Position numbers and translations under genes: made by a program | Assembly: GCA_963721065.1 (NCBI GenBank) | Contig: CAVRHO010000007.1 | Coordinates: 248,001 to 312,000, forward strand | DNA: 64,000 nt | Source: CAWBLP01 sp963721065 | GTDB lineage: Bacteria > Pseudomonadota > Alphaproteobacteria > Acetobacterales > Acetobacteraceae | Direction of reading: 5' to 3' | The notes under the pieces: generated by a model | Told to the model about the DNA's origin: nothing | Database searches by the model: none | What the model saw: only the letters and a program-made list of their open reading frames with translations | In this document: positions 17,525 through 28,334 of the stretch, piece by piece | Layout: each line of letters opens with the position of its first letter | Numbering within the stretch: position 1 is the first letter of the stretch

Positions 17525-18448
17525 ATGACCTACCTCGTTGCCGCCGACCTGCCCACCGCCCCCGCGGGGGAGCGCTTCCGGGCGCTGCTCGACCGGCCCG
17601 GCATCCTGCAACTGCCCGGCGCCCATAACGGCCAGGCGGCGCTGCAGGCGAAGGCGGCGGGGTTCGACGCGCTGTACCTGTCCGGCGCGGCAATGACCGC
17701 GTCGATGGGCCTGCCCGACCTGGGCGTGATCACGGTGGACGAGGTGGGCTTCTTCATCCGCCAGATCGCCCGGTCCTCCGGCCTGCCGCTGCTGGTGGAT
17801 GGCGACACCGGCTACGGCGAGGCGCTGAACGTGATGCACATGGTGCGCAGCTTCGAGGATGCCGGCGCCGGCGCGGTGCATATCGAGGACCAGTTGCTGC
17901 CGAAGAAGTGCGGCCACCTGAACGACAAGAAGCTGGCCGACGCGCGCGACATGGCCGCCAAGATCGCCGCCGCCCGCAAGGCCCGGCGGCACCTGTTCCT
18001 GATCGCCCGCACCGACGCCGCGGCCAGCGAAGGCCTGGACGGCGCGGTCGCCCGCGCTCGGCTGTACCTGGAAGCCGGTGCCGATGCGATCTTCCCCGAG
18101 GCGCTGAACACGGCCGAGATGTTCCGCGCCTTCGCCGAGCGCATGCCGGGCGTGCCGTTGCTGGCCAACATGACGGAGTTCGGCCGCACGCCGTTCTTCA
18201 CGGCGACCGAATTCCAGGAGATGGGCTACAGGATGGTGATCTGGCCGGTCAGCTCCCTGCGGGTCGCCAACAAGGCGCAGGCGGAGTTGTATGCGGCGAT
18301 CCGGCGGGATGGCGGGACGCAGGCCATGGTGGACCGGATGCAGACAAGGGCGGAGCTGTACGAGACGATCGGCTACCACGACTATGAGTCGCTGGACTCC
18401 ACGATCGTCGCGACGGTGATCCCGACGGCGATGCCGCAGCGGGGTTGA
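17525..18448 (+). CDS. prpB: 2-methylisocitrate lyase
   Basis: A 307-residue barrel enzyme with the catalytic loop PKKCGH (Cys129), the metal motif LVDGDTGYGEALNVMHMVRS, and VHIEDQLLPKKCGHLNDKKL. These are diagnostic of methylisocitrate lyase rather than PEP mutase. It splits 2-methylisocitrate into pyruvate and succinate in the methylcitrate cycle for propionate. PrpC and PrpD are not adjacent; the downstream gene is unrelated and on the other strand. The ATG at 17525 is preceded by GGAGTTCCCCGC. Confidence 0.9.
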   Translation: MTYLVAADLPTAPAGERFRALLDRPGILQLPGAHNGQAALQAKAAGFDALYLSGAAMTASMGLPDLGVITVDEVGFFIRQIARSSGLPLLVDGDTGYGEALNVMHMVRSFEDAGAGAVHIEDQLLPKKCGHLNDKKLADARDMAAKIAAARKARRHLFLIARTDAAASEGLDGAVARARLYLEAGADAIFPEALNTAEMFRAFAERMPGVPLLANMTEFGRTPFFTATEFQEMGYRMVIWPVSSLRVANKAQAELYAAIRRDGGTQAMVDRMQTRAELYETIGYHDYESLDSTIVATVIPTAMPQRG

Positions 18449-18512
18449 GTCTGGGCCTGCGGGGACGCCACCCATCGTCGCGTATGGTCGAGTGCAACGG
18501 GCGTCCGGCCGG

Positions 18513-20688
18513 TCATGCGCCTTGTCGCAGGGCTTTCGCTGCTTGAGCAGGTCTTCGATCGTGCGCCAGTCGGATTGGCTGCCTCCGGTAACAGAGCAAG
18601 TGCCTCCTGCAGGTACGGGCTCTGCCTCCGCCACGCGTCCTGTTCGAGGATTGCCAGTCCGAGTGTGGCCAGCGTGATGACAGCGCGAGACGGCGGTGTC
18701 GCCGCCCTGCTCCTTGAGCGCCAGGGCGCGTCGGAAGGTCTCCTCCGCCTCGGCGGCAGCCCTGATCGAGGATAGCCGGCCAAGACATGCCAGCGTGATC
18801 TGCGCGAGACGGCGGTGTCGCCGCCCTGCTCCAGAGCGCGAGGGCGCGTCGGAAGGTCTCCTCCGCCTCCGCCGCCCGCCCCTGATCGAGGATCGCCCGG
18901 CCGAGCATGTCCTCGTGATGCCGCGCGAGACGGCGGTGTCGCCGCCCTGCTCCTTGAGAGCGAGGGCGCGTCGGAAGGTCTACTCCGCCTCCGCGGCCGG
19001 CCCTTGATCGAGGATAGCCAGGCGAAGCATGCCAGCGTGATTGCTGCGCGAGACGGCGGTGTCGCCGCCCTGCTCGGAGAGCGCGAGGGCGCGTCGGAAG
19101 GTCTACTCCGCCTCCGCCGCGCGCCTGATCGAGGATCGCCAGGCCGAGCATGTCCAGCGTGAATGCCGCGCGAGACGGCGGTGTCGCCGCTCTGCTCGGC
19201 GAGCGCGAGGGCGCGTCGGAAGGTCTACTCGCCTCCGCCGCCGACCTGATCGAGGATCGACCGGCCGAGCATTGTCCATAGTGATGCTGCGCGAGACGGC
19301 GGTGTCGCCGCCCTGCTCCTTGAGCGCGAGGGCGCGTCGGAAGGTCTCCTCGGCCTCCGCAGCCCGTCCCTGATCGAGGATAGCCCGGCCAAGCATGCTC
19401 AGAGTGAAAACGCGCGAGACGGCGGTGTCGCCGCCCTGCTCGGCGAGCGCGAGGGCGCGTCGGAAGGTCTCCTCCGCCTCGCCGACCGCCCCTGATCGAG
19501 GATAGCCAGGCCAAGCATGTGCAGCGTGATGCTGCGCGAGAAGGCGGTGTCGCCGCTCTGCTCGGAGAGCGCGAGGGCGCGTCGGAAGGTCTACTCAGCC
19601 TCGCTGCGAGCCACTGATCGAGGATAGCCAGGCCAAGAATGTCCAGAGTGATGCTGCGCGAGACGGCGGTGTCGCCGCCATGCTACGGCGAGCGAGAGGG
19701 CGCGTCGGAAAGTCTCCTCGGCCTCCGCCGCCCGACCCTGATAGCGGATCGCCCGGCCAAGCATGTCCAGAGTAATACCGCGCGAGAGCGGCGGTGTCGC
19801 CGTCAACATACTGTCTGCCTGGCTGCGTCACGCAGAACTGCCTCGGCCTCGCGGGACTGGCCCAAGTCCCATCAGGACACGACCGAGAGCGACAGGCAAA
19901 TTGCGTAACGCAGAGGCGCCTGTACGCCGCGAGATGTCCAGGGCCTCACGCAGAAGCAGGCTAGGCTCGGGCGAAGACTCCTAGTGCGTGATAGCTCTGG
20001 GCGGCGCGTCTACAGAGCGAGAAACAGGTGCTCTTCGAGTACGGCAACAACGCGCAACCGCTCAGCCTCGCTCAACGCAAGCTCTGGGTCGGGAGCCTCC
20101 GCGGGAGCGTGGGCGGTCGGGTTCCGGCACGCTCGGTTGCCGATCGTCTACGCTTACTGAGCCAGCACGGTCGCGCGCTGGTTCAACGTGCACCACCTGC
20201 GTGCGCACCGACCACAGGTCGGGCGCGATCTCTAGGAACAGAGGCACGATCCAGTGCGCGCGCACCAGCACGAGAGGACAATCGAGTTTGCGGCGCAGCG
20301 GATTGCGCTGCTGGTTCAGTGCCGCCAGTGCATGCCGCCAGGCCGCCTCCCAGCGAACGAAATCCGCAGCGCTACGAGTGCTCACCGCCGCGCACCAGAT
20401 GGCCCCAGTGTCGATATTGGCCTTCACCTCGAGCAACTGCGCGGGCAGTTGTTCCAGGCTCTCCGGTGTCGGTGCTTGCAGCGTGACAAAACGTTTGCCG
20501 CTTTCCACGACGAACCGACCCAGTTCTGCGCGGCAGAGTTTTGCGCTGTCACGGTCGGGCACCAGCAGAACAATCAGTGCGAAACTCGCCCAGCAGAAAG
20601 TGCGCCAGCACGCGCTGCCACTCGTTCGCTGCGCCACGCCATAGCGGCGTTCGATCGCGCTGCCTTCGCGGCGGGGGAGCGTGTCCAT
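18513..20688 (-). pseudogene. TPR-repeat protein, multiply frameshifted
   Basis: The start MDTLPRREGSAIERRYG lies five bases from the ATPase stop. The N-terminal domain can be followed only by changing frame: NEWQRVLAHFLLGEF, then LIVLLVPDRDSAKLCRAELG, LEVKANIDTGAIWCAAVSTR, ALNQQRNPLRRKLDCPLVLV and FLEIAPDLWSVRTQVVHVEP. A run of 41-residue TPR units of the type LGLAILDQGRAAEAEETFRR follows (nine well-conserved copies), then a probable tail LLKQ(A)KALRQGA with TGA at 18513. Many units are out of phase with one another. The partner and order suggest it works with the preceding P-loop ATPase, perhaps as a sensor or scaffold. As sequenced it cannot be translated. Confidence 0.7.
18650..19790 (-). 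repeat. Nine-unit, about 123-nt tandem array encoding TPR motifs
   Basis: The core GGGCGCGTCGG recurs at 18724, 18842, 18964, 19087, 19209, 19330, 19453, 19575 and 19698, giving spacings of 118, 122, 123, 122, 121, 123, 122 and 123. A 41-codon unit should give 123, so five of eight intervals have lost 1-5 bases. Near-identical repeats also make this a place where assemblies collapse. Confidence 0.85.
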
Positions 20689-20691
20689 GGC

Positions 20692-22038
20692 TTAGCTGCC
20701 GAGTGCAGGCCGTGCCGCGCGCACCACGTCGGCGACCTCGTCGCGGATCAGCGGATGAATGTGTACCACTCATCCGCGTTGACGAAATACAGCACGAAAT
20801 GGCTGTCGAGATAGCGTGTCAGCCGGTTCACCGGGCCGGCGTCGGTATTCGGCAGGGCGGTGGCACGCACGCGGGCGATCTCGTCCAGCCATTTCGCATC
20901 CTCCAGTGCGATCGGCAGAAAGTCGCGCCGAGCCGCGTTGATTGCAGCGTCCACCAGTTCCGCGGATACCGGTAGGGCGTCCAGCGCCGTTGCCCGCACG
21001 ACGATATCGCGCAGCAGCCGCAGTAGGTCGCGGAAGTGTCCGCCGCAGATGCCGATCACTCGCTCCACCGCCCTGTGCGCGCCGGTTCCTTGTAGCCGAA
21101 CAGCCGCTTCAGGCCCTCCTCGCCGAGACGGCGTTTCACCAGGGAGTGGAACACCGCCCATGCCGGCTCACAGCGCGACCGCTCGGGGTCATTGTTCCAC
21201 AGGTGCACGGTGGGCAGCAGCGTAATCTGCACCATCGCCGGCAGCACGAATTTGAGCCACGGCGGCACGGTATAGACCATGTGGACATACGGGATCTTCA
21301 GCATGTCGAAATGCACGGCGAAAATCCGCTCGATGCTGCGGATCACGTCCTGTTCGGACTGCCGGGTGCCGCGAATTTGTTCAAGCTGGTCGAACAGGAA
21401 CACCACCTTGGTGTGGTCGCCCATCCGCGCGCGGATCAGCTTGATACCGTCTTCAAAAAAACGGTCCACCTGGTTCTTCAGCTCGCCGAGCCGGTTGGCG
21501 AGCAGCCCCTGCACCTGTCGGCGGAAGCTCGAGCCGGTTCTCAGCTCCAGTTTCACATCGATGCCGACTTCAGGCCGCCCACCGCATCCTTGCCGGGCGT
21601 GGCGGCCTCGGCGTTCAGTCCGACCTCCTTTACGCGCAGCTCGGTTTTTGTGAGGAAGTTGGTGAACCGCGTCCAAAAGGTTTCGCGTGTGAGGTCCGTG
21701 CGTAGCATAGGCTCGAGCGCATCGCTGAATGCGCCGGCCAGGGCGATCAGCAGGTCGGTGATGTCGATCGGTTCGGCCAGTTACAGTGTCTCCAACGCGT
21801 CGGCATACAAGACGAAGTAGTCCTGGCCTTGATCCTGCAGATCACGCCTCAGCCGGCGGAGTTCGGTGGTCTTGCCCGATCCGCGGAACCCGGAGAAAAG
21901 TTGGACGCTTTCCACGCCGTCAAAATCGATCAACGTGGACAGGCGGCCGACCGGATCCTCCAACGGCAACTCCTGGTAGAGCGGCTCATAGAACACGCTG
22001 GTCGGGTCCAGAGCCTCGTCCGTGAGGTTCAGGTGCAT
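20692..22038 (-). pseudogene. P-loop (STAND-like) ATPase, broken by one stop and about three frameshifts
   Basis: The start is MHLNLTDEALDPTSVFYEPL. Walker A is in QLFSGFRGSGKTTELRRL and Walker B in KVVFLFDQLEQIRGT. An in-frame TAA sits at about 21,781 between YADALETL and LAEPIDITDLLIALAGAF. Shifts are needed near 21,565 (GGLK to VGIDVKLELRTGSSFRRQ), near 21,065 (EPARTG to AVERVIGICGGHFRDLLRLL) and near 20,755 (WYT to HPLIRDEVADVVRAARPALG). Each segment is protein-like and joins end to end, so the intact product was about 445 residues. The family is a little-studied bacterial P-loop ATPase often paired with TPR proteins; its function is unknown to me. No ribosome site is visible because a pyrimidine tract (on this strand) abuts the ATG. 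Confidence 0.7.
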
Positions 22039-22144
22039 GAGAAGGAGGAAATAGAGGTAAAAAAAAAAAAAGGGAAAGGAAGAGAGAAAAAGAAAAGAAA
22101 GAGGAGAATGAAAGGGGAAGAAGATAGAGGGGGGGGGGGAGAGA
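22039..22144. repeat. 106-nt almost pure purine tract
   Basis: Only four pyrimidines, all T, occur in 106 bases, including a run of 13 A (22059-22071) and a run of 11 G (22129-22139). This is unlike the surrounding GC-balanced sequence. It sits between the ATG of the broken ATPase and the leader of the GST gene. Confidence 0.9.
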
Positions 22145-22226
22145 CGGATGACGCCCCCGCCCGGCGCGGCTTGCACCGGCCGCGCGGCGGGGCCACGGTG
22201 CGGCGAACATTCCGGAGGGATCCACC

Positions 22227-23093
22227 ATGGCCGACGCCGCCGATTACACCCCGCCGAAGGTGTGGGAACCCAAGCCCGCCCTCGGCCGCTTCGCCAACAT
22301 CAACCGCCCGGTCTCCGGCGCCACGCATGAGAAGGAACTGCCGGTCGGCAAGCATCCGCTGCAGCTCTATTCGCAGGGCACGCCCAACGGTGTGAAGGTC
22401 ACCGTGATGCTGGAGGAGCTTCTGGCCGCCGGCCACAAGGGCGCGGAATACGACGCCTGGCTGATCCGCATCGGCGAGGGCGACCAGTTCGGCAGCGGCT
22501 TCGTCAAGATCAACCCGAACTCCAAGATCCCGGCCTTCGTGGACCGCAGCGGGCCGCAGCCGATCCGGGTGTTCGAGTCCGGCGCGATCCTGCTGTACCT
22601 GGCCGAGAAGTTCGGCGCGTTCCTGCCCACCGATCCGGCCAAGCGGGCCGAGTGCTACTCCTGGCTGTTCTGGCAGATGGGCAGCGCGCCGTATCTCGGT
22701 GGCGGCTTCGGCCACTTCTATGCCTATGCGCCGGTGAAGATCGAATACGCGATCGACCGCTTCACCATGGAGACCAAGCGTCTGCTGGACGTGCTGGACA
22801 AGCGCCTGGCCGAGGCCGACTACCTGGCCGGCGACGAGTACACCATCGCCGACATGGCGGCGTGGCCCTGGTATGCCGGTCTGGCAAAGTTCCATCAGTA
22901 CGGCGCCACCGAGTTCCTGTCCGTGCACGAATACAAGAACGTCCAGCGCTGGGCCGACGCGATCCATGCTCGGCCGGCGGTGCAGCGCGGCCGGAAGGTG
23001 AACCGGCTGCAGGGCGACCCGTCTGAGCAACTGCATGAGCGCCACGACGCCAGCGATTTCGAGAAGAAGACACAGGACAAGGTGGGCGGCTGA
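22227..23093 (+). CDS. yghU: YghU-type glutathione S-transferase (disulphide reductase)
   Basis: A 288-residue protein matching E. coli YghU along its whole length: FANINRPVSGATHEKELPVG, KHPLQLYSQGTPNGVKV, EYDAWLIRIGEGDQF, NPNSKIPA, GGGFGHFYAYAPVKIEYAID and the end EQLHERHDASDFE. The fold is an N-terminal thioredoxin-like domain and a C-terminal helical domain. YghU binds glutathione and reduces disulphide bonds; the N-terminal Asn-Ile-Asn-Arg-Pro segment is typical. Cytoplasmic. A GGAGGGAT site precedes the ATG. It is undamaged and has the usual codon use despite the odd tract just upstream. Confidence 0.95.
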   Translation: MADAADYTPPKVWEPKPALGRFANINRPVSGATHEKELPVGKHPLQLYSQGTPNGVKVTVMLEELLAAGHKGAEYDAWLIRIGEGDQFGSGFVKINPNSKIPAFVDRSGPQPIRVFESGAILLYLAEKFGAFLPTDPAKRAECYSWLFWQMGSAPYLGGGFGHFYAYAPVKIEYAIDRFTMETKRLLDVLDKRLAEADYLAGDEYTIADMAAWPWYAGLAKFHQYGATEFLSVHEYKNVQRWADAIHARPAVQRGRKVNRLQGDPSEQLHERHDASDFEKKTQDKVGG

Positions 23094-23128
23094 GCCGCCC
23101 GCGCGTTCGGTGGCTGCCTCTCCACGGG

Positions 23129-23360
23129 CGAGTGCCGGCGCAACACCGAGTGCCGGCGCAACACAGGGCAACAGCCGCTTCAACATACCGCGTCGTGGCG
23201 GCCGACGTTTCTACACGCGACAGATCAGCAGATCCGCGCGTTCCGACAACGCTCCTCCGTGTCATGGCCGGCCTTGAGCCGGCCATCTGCCCCGGAACGA
23301 TCGGGCTGGAATGCAGCGGAGCACACCTGGACGGGGCAGGGCCGGCTCAAGGCCGGCCAT
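23129..23360. repeat. Tandem 18-mer and paired palindromes after yghU
   Basis: Two exact copies of CGAGTGCCGGCGCAACAC lie at 23129-23164. Further on, ATGGCCGGCCTTGAGCCGGC (23264-23283) and its exact reverse complement (23341-23360) flank 57 bases, and each arm is itself a hairpin. The motif ATGGCCGGCC recurs at 60240. The 582-bp gap 23094-23675 has no convincing gene. Confidence 0.7.
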
Positions 23361-23675
23361 AACATGAAGCAGCGACGACGAAACGCCCCCGTCAAATGCG
23401 CACGGGCCCGTCTGCGCACGGGGCCGTCGCCCGCCACGACGCCTTACACGCCGCTCGTAGCATGAAGCTGCCGGCATCGGAACGTTGACCCTCGATCGCC
23501 GCGACATCGATGCGTTAGGTCCTGCTCACCCGCTCTGCGGATGTTCGCCGACCGCTCCCGCACGCCCGGCCGGGGCAGGGGATCGCTGGTGGCCAGGACG
23601 GCAACGCGGGGTAAGATAGCCGCCACGGATCAAGCCGCCGCACCACACGCGGCGCATCCGGGGAGGAAGCAGGCC

Positions 23676-24431
23676 ATGCCATTCTATCAACGGGGTGACG
23701 TCCGCATCCGCTACGAGGAGGCCGGACGCGGCTTTCCGCTGCTGGTCACCCCGGGCGGCGGGTTGAACTCGCGCGTCGCCATGTGGCCGACCGCGGTGTT
23801 CAATGCCATGGAGGTGTTCAAGGACGACTTCCGCTGCATCACCATGGACCAGCGCAACGCGAATGGCGGCGAATCGAGCGGCCCGGTGCCGGTCGAAGAC
23901 CCGTGGGGCGCCTTCGCCGACGACCAGTTGGGGCTGATGGACCACCTGGGCATCGATAAGTTCCTGTTCATGGGCTACTGCATCGGCGGCTGCTTCGCGA
24001 TGAAGCTGCTGGAGCGGGCGCCGGACCGGGTCACCGCCGCCGTGCTGTGCCAGACGGTGGGGCACCGGCCGGAGAATCCCGATGTGATGTACAACTCGGG
24101 CCGGGACGTCTGGGCGCCGGAATTTCTGGCCCGCCGGTCCGACGTGACCATGCCGACAGTGGAGGCCTATCTCCACGCCCTGTACCGCGCTCGGCCGGAC
24201 TTCGTGTACAGCGTGTCGCGGGACTTCGCGCGCGGTTGCCGGACGCCGATGCTGGTGATGCCGGACGACGTCCCGTCGCATCCATACCAGACATCGATGG
24301 ACGTGGCGGCACTCGCGCCGAACGCGGAGGTCACGGCGTATCCCTGGAAGGAGCCGCCGGAACTGAAGGCAAAGACGATCGAGCAGGTGCGGGCATTCCT
24401 GCGGCGTCATGTGCCGGCGGGGGCTGCGTAG
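23676..24431 (+). CDS. Alpha/beta hydrolase with a cysteine nucleophile motif
   Basis: A 251-residue alpha/beta hydrolase. The nucleophile elbow reads GYCIGG (Cys102) where most relatives have GxSxG; the oxyanion loop region is LLVTPGGGLNSR. The C-terminal part has VMPDDVPSHPYQTS with a possible catalytic Asp/His. A Cys nucleophile is known in dienelactone hydrolases and in some uncharacterised relatives, so it is probably active. Start chosen at the ATG with GGGGAGGAAG upstream. It precedes an isochorismatase-fold gene on the same strand (186-bp gap), and the two may act in one hydrolytic route. Confidence 0.85.
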   Translation: MPFYQRGDVRIRYEEAGRGFPLLVTPGGGLNSRVAMWPTAVFNAMEVFKDDFRCITMDQRNANGGESSGPVPVEDPWGAFADDQLGLMDHLGIDKFLFMGYCIGGCFAMKLLERAPDRVTAAVLCQTVGHRPENPDVMYNSGRDVWAPEFLARRSDVTMPTVEAYLHALYRARPDFVYSVSRDFARGCRTPMLVMPDDVPSHPYQTSMDVAALAPNAEVTAYPWKEPPELKAKTIEQVRAFLRRHVPAGAA

Positions 24432-24617
24432 CGGGTTGCCGGCGGCAGGGCGTATGGCCGCCGTAATGGCAAACCACCCGTCAAGGCCCCCGGCACAGAT
24501 CGGACCCATCGGGCCTGACCCGGCACAAGCCCGTCGCCGGTAACGCTGGCCTCGGTCTCGCTCACCCAGCCCAACGGAGATCCCGAAACGGCTACGAACC
24601 ACCCAAGGAGCGCCCCA

Positions 24618-25226
24618 ATGCCCGATCCCGACCGCATCGATCCACGCCGCTCGGCCCTGATCGCCTACGATGTCTGCCGCCGAGCACTGACGCCGTCCGA
24701 TCCGGCCCGGCGGTCGGCCATGCAGCCGGTGCTCGATGCCTGGGTGCGCATGATCGCGGCGGCGCGGGCGGCGGGGGTGCCGGTGATCTACACCACCCCG
24801 GTCAGCCGCGCCGACGGCGCCGACGTCGTGATGCTGCCCACCGACCTGTCCGCGGAAACCGGCGTGCCGCCGCTGACCAACGCCGTGGAGGGCACACCCG
24901 ACGCCGGCTTCCCGGACGAGATCGCGCCGCAACCCCAGGACTACGTGTTCCTCAAGCGCCGTCCCAGCGCGTTCCACGGCACCGGCGTGGCGGAACTGCT
25001 GCACATGCTGCGGCGCGACACGATCATCATCGGCGGCGGCGCCACCAACCGCGGCGTGGAGACCAGCGTGCGGGAGGCGTTCAACCGCGACATCGCTTCG
25101 GTGGTGGTGCGGGAGTGCTGCTGGGGCGGCGACGCCGCCGCGCATGCCTACAGCCTGGACAAGGCGATGAAGATGTATGCGCGCATCCGCGGCCTGGAGC
25201 AGGTGCTGGCGATGCTGCGCGCGTGA
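24618..25226 (+). CDS. Isochorismatase-family hydrolase lacking the cysteine
   Basis: A 202-residue protein with the family's Asp (ALIAYDVC, Asp18) and Lys (VFLKRRPSAF, Lys113). The usual Cys position reads Gly in IIGGGATNRGVETSVREAF (Gly146). True isochorismatases also have Gly here, whereas nicotinamidase, carbamoylase and other amidase members need Cys. So it is either an isochorismatase-like vinyl-ether hydrolase or a non-amidase relative. AAGGAGC precedes the ATG at 24618. No siderophore genes are nearby. Confidence 0.85.
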   Translation: MPDPDRIDPRRSALIAYDVCRRALTPSDPARRSAMQPVLDAWVRMIAAARAAGVPVIYTTPVSRADGADVVMLPTDLSAETGVPPLTNAVEGTPDAGFPDEIAPQPQDYVFLKRRPSAFHGTGVAELLHMLRRDTIIIGGGATNRGVETSVREAFNRDIASVVVRECCWGGDAAAHAYSLDKAMKMYARIRGLEQVLAMLRA

Positions 25227-25283
25227 TACCCGACGACGCGCCGTTGCGGGCCGCGCAGCACGGACGCGGCCCGCCGGCCGGTA

Positions 25284-26776
25284 TCAGTCGAAGCCGAGGA
25301 ACCCGGGCGATTCGCGCAGCGGCGGGGCCGCCCGCAGCTTCGCCAGGTCGGGCACCGGGCGGGCGGTGCGGGGATCGCCGGCCAGCATCGCCTCCAGCGC
25401 CGCCGCGACGCCCAGCACGAAGGCATCGCCGCCGCGCGGGCCGACGATCTGCAGCCCGAACGGCATGCCGTTGCGGTCCACGCCCACCGGCAGTGATACC
25501 GCCGGATGGCCGGGCAGCGTCACCGCATAGGCCAGCGCCAGCCAGTGGAAATACGTGCGGGTCGGCTTGCCGTCGATCTCGGCCGGATACAGTTCCCGCC
25601 AGGACCGCGGGCTGACGGTGATGGACGGCGTCAGGATCACGTCATGATCGCGGAAGAAGCTCTGCCACTGCCGGTACAGCCCGGTTTGCAGCTTCTGGGC
25701 ACGCGCCACGTCTTCGGCCGAGTAGCGCAGGCCTTCCTCGACATTGGCCCGCACGTTGGGGCCGACATCCTGCGGCCGGGTGCGCACCTTTTCCAGGTGG
25801 GCGGCCAGGAAGCCGACCGCGCGCAGCACCTCGAACGCCTCGTCGGCGCCGGAGCAGTCGGGCGTGGCGTCCTCGGCGCGGGCGAAGACATGGCGGAACA
25901 GGCCGGTCTTTTCCGCGAAGGCGTCGGCGATCTGCCGCTCGGTCGGGGCGAAGCCGAAATCCGGGCTCAGGGCGACGCGCAGCCGTGACAGATCGACCGC
26001 GGCGGGCGGGAAGAAGTCCTCCCCCGGCGCACGGTACGGCCGTGGATCGTGGTGGCCAGAGGATCACCGGAATCGTCGCTGACCATGCTGGACAGCAGCA
26101 GGCACAGATCCGGCACGGTGCGCGCCATCGGGCCGGTGACCGACAGGTTGTTCCAGCCGTTCGGCCGCATCTCGTTGGCGACCAGGCCGGGCGTCGGGCG
26201 GAAGCCGACGATGCCGCAGAACGCGGCCGGGTTGCGCAGGCTGCCGCCGGTGTCGGACCCGGTGCAGACCGGCGCCATGCCGGTGGCCAGCGCCACCGCG
26301 GACCCGCCGGACGACCCGGCGGCCGATTTCTGCGGATCGAACGGATTGCCGGTGGCGCCGTACACCGCGTTGCGGGTGTTGGCGCCGGCGCCGAATTCCG
26401 GCGTGTTGGTCTTGCCCAGCACGATCGCGCCCGCCTGGCGCACCGCGGCGACGATGCGCTCGTCCTGCGCCGGAACGTTGTCGCGGAAGATCGGGCTGCC
26501 ATAGGTGGTGCGCAGGCCTTCCGTGGCCTCCAGGTCCTTCACGCCGATCGGCAGGCCGTGCAGCGCGCCCAGCGCGTCACCGCGCGCCACGGCGGCGTCG
26601 GCCTGTTTCGCGGCGGCGCGGGCGCGGTCGAAGTCGCGCGCCACCATGGCGTTGACGGCGTGGTCCACCGCCTCGACGCGGGCGATGCAGCTTTCCAGCA
26701 ATTCGGTGGGGGACAGGCGCTTCTCGCCGATCAGGCGGCGGGCGTCGCAGGCGGTCAGGTCGCAGGGTTCGGTCAT
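25284..26776 (-). pseudogene. Amidase-signature enzyme split by a frameshift
   Basis: The N-terminal part has the amidase signature: catalytic Lys in LPIGVKDLEA, GKTNTPEFGAGANTRN, SSGGSAVALATGM and the nucleophile Ser region CTGSDTGGSLRNPAAFCG. The frame ends after ATTIHGR near 26,040, and the rest continues in the next frame as PYRAPGEDFFPPAAVDLSRL to the end SPGFLGFD at 25284. Joined, it is about 497 residues, normal for the family, so a 1-base (or 4-base) loss is likely. The ATG at 26776 is taken from the start of similarity (MTEPCDLTACDARRLIG). Substrate unknown. Confidence 0.82.
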
Positions 26777-26851
26777 GGCGGCTTTCAGTTCTGTCTCGCG
26801 CCGGCACCATACGGCAGGCGGGCAGGGTGGCAACCGGCCGGCGCACAGGGA

Positions 26852-27011
26852 GACTGTCCGACGGCGGCGCGCATGGCGACTGCCCGACGACCGGGCGCGA
26901 GGCAACTGTCCAACGGCCCGTGCACACGGCGACTGTCCGACGGCCCGTGCACACGGCGACTGTCCGAGCGCCGCTGAACACGGTGACTGTCCGGCGACCG
27001 GTGCACACTGC
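26852..27011. repeat. Six-unit 26-27-nt tandem array
   Basis: Units beginning GACTGTCCGACGGCCCGTGC run 26852-27011: two of 26 nt, then four of about 27 nt, increasingly diverged at the ends. It lies in the 409-bp gap between the divergent amidase and hemB genes, which holds no gene. Confidence 0.85.
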
Positions 27012-27185
27012 CACCGGAGGGGGCACGCGCCGGGGACCGGCGTGGGTCCGGAATCGTTACGCCTGGCATGACATAGGTCAGTGGCACGAACGCCGCATCT
27101 GGATTATGTGAGGCCCGCCGAAGCCGGTGCATCGCCACCGGCACGCCGCGCGGCCCGCCCGACCGCGCCAGCCTGAGGAGGGGCC

Positions 27186-28157
<972 letters not shown>

Positions 28158-28334
28158 CCGCTCGATCTTGACCGGGGTGCGCTTATCCGGCCGCCCAGTC
28201 ATCGGCCGGTCGGCCGCCAGGCGGGGTGGGCGGTCATACCAGCCCCGGCAGAGATCGGCTCTCGGGATGCCCCGCCCACGTCATGATCGGTGCAGGGCGC
28301 ATATTGTCCGAGGCTGCACGGCCGGCCGCCATGA

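Noticed and set aside
18724..19709. Regular 120-nt repeats as a CRISPR array
   Set aside because: The units encode TPR motifs with no spacers; period and content are wrong for CRISPR.
22029..23186. 385-codon minus-strand frame opposite yghU running into the purine tract
   Set aside because: Shadow of yghU; the poly-Ser/Phe tail is translation of the low-complexity tract.
24618..25226. Nicotinamidase assignment for the isochorismatase-fold protein
   Set aside because: The catalytic Cys required for amidase chemistry is Gly at residue 146.
26852..27011. 27-nt repeats as a CRISPR array
   Set aside because: Units are directly contiguous with no unique spacers and drift in sequence.
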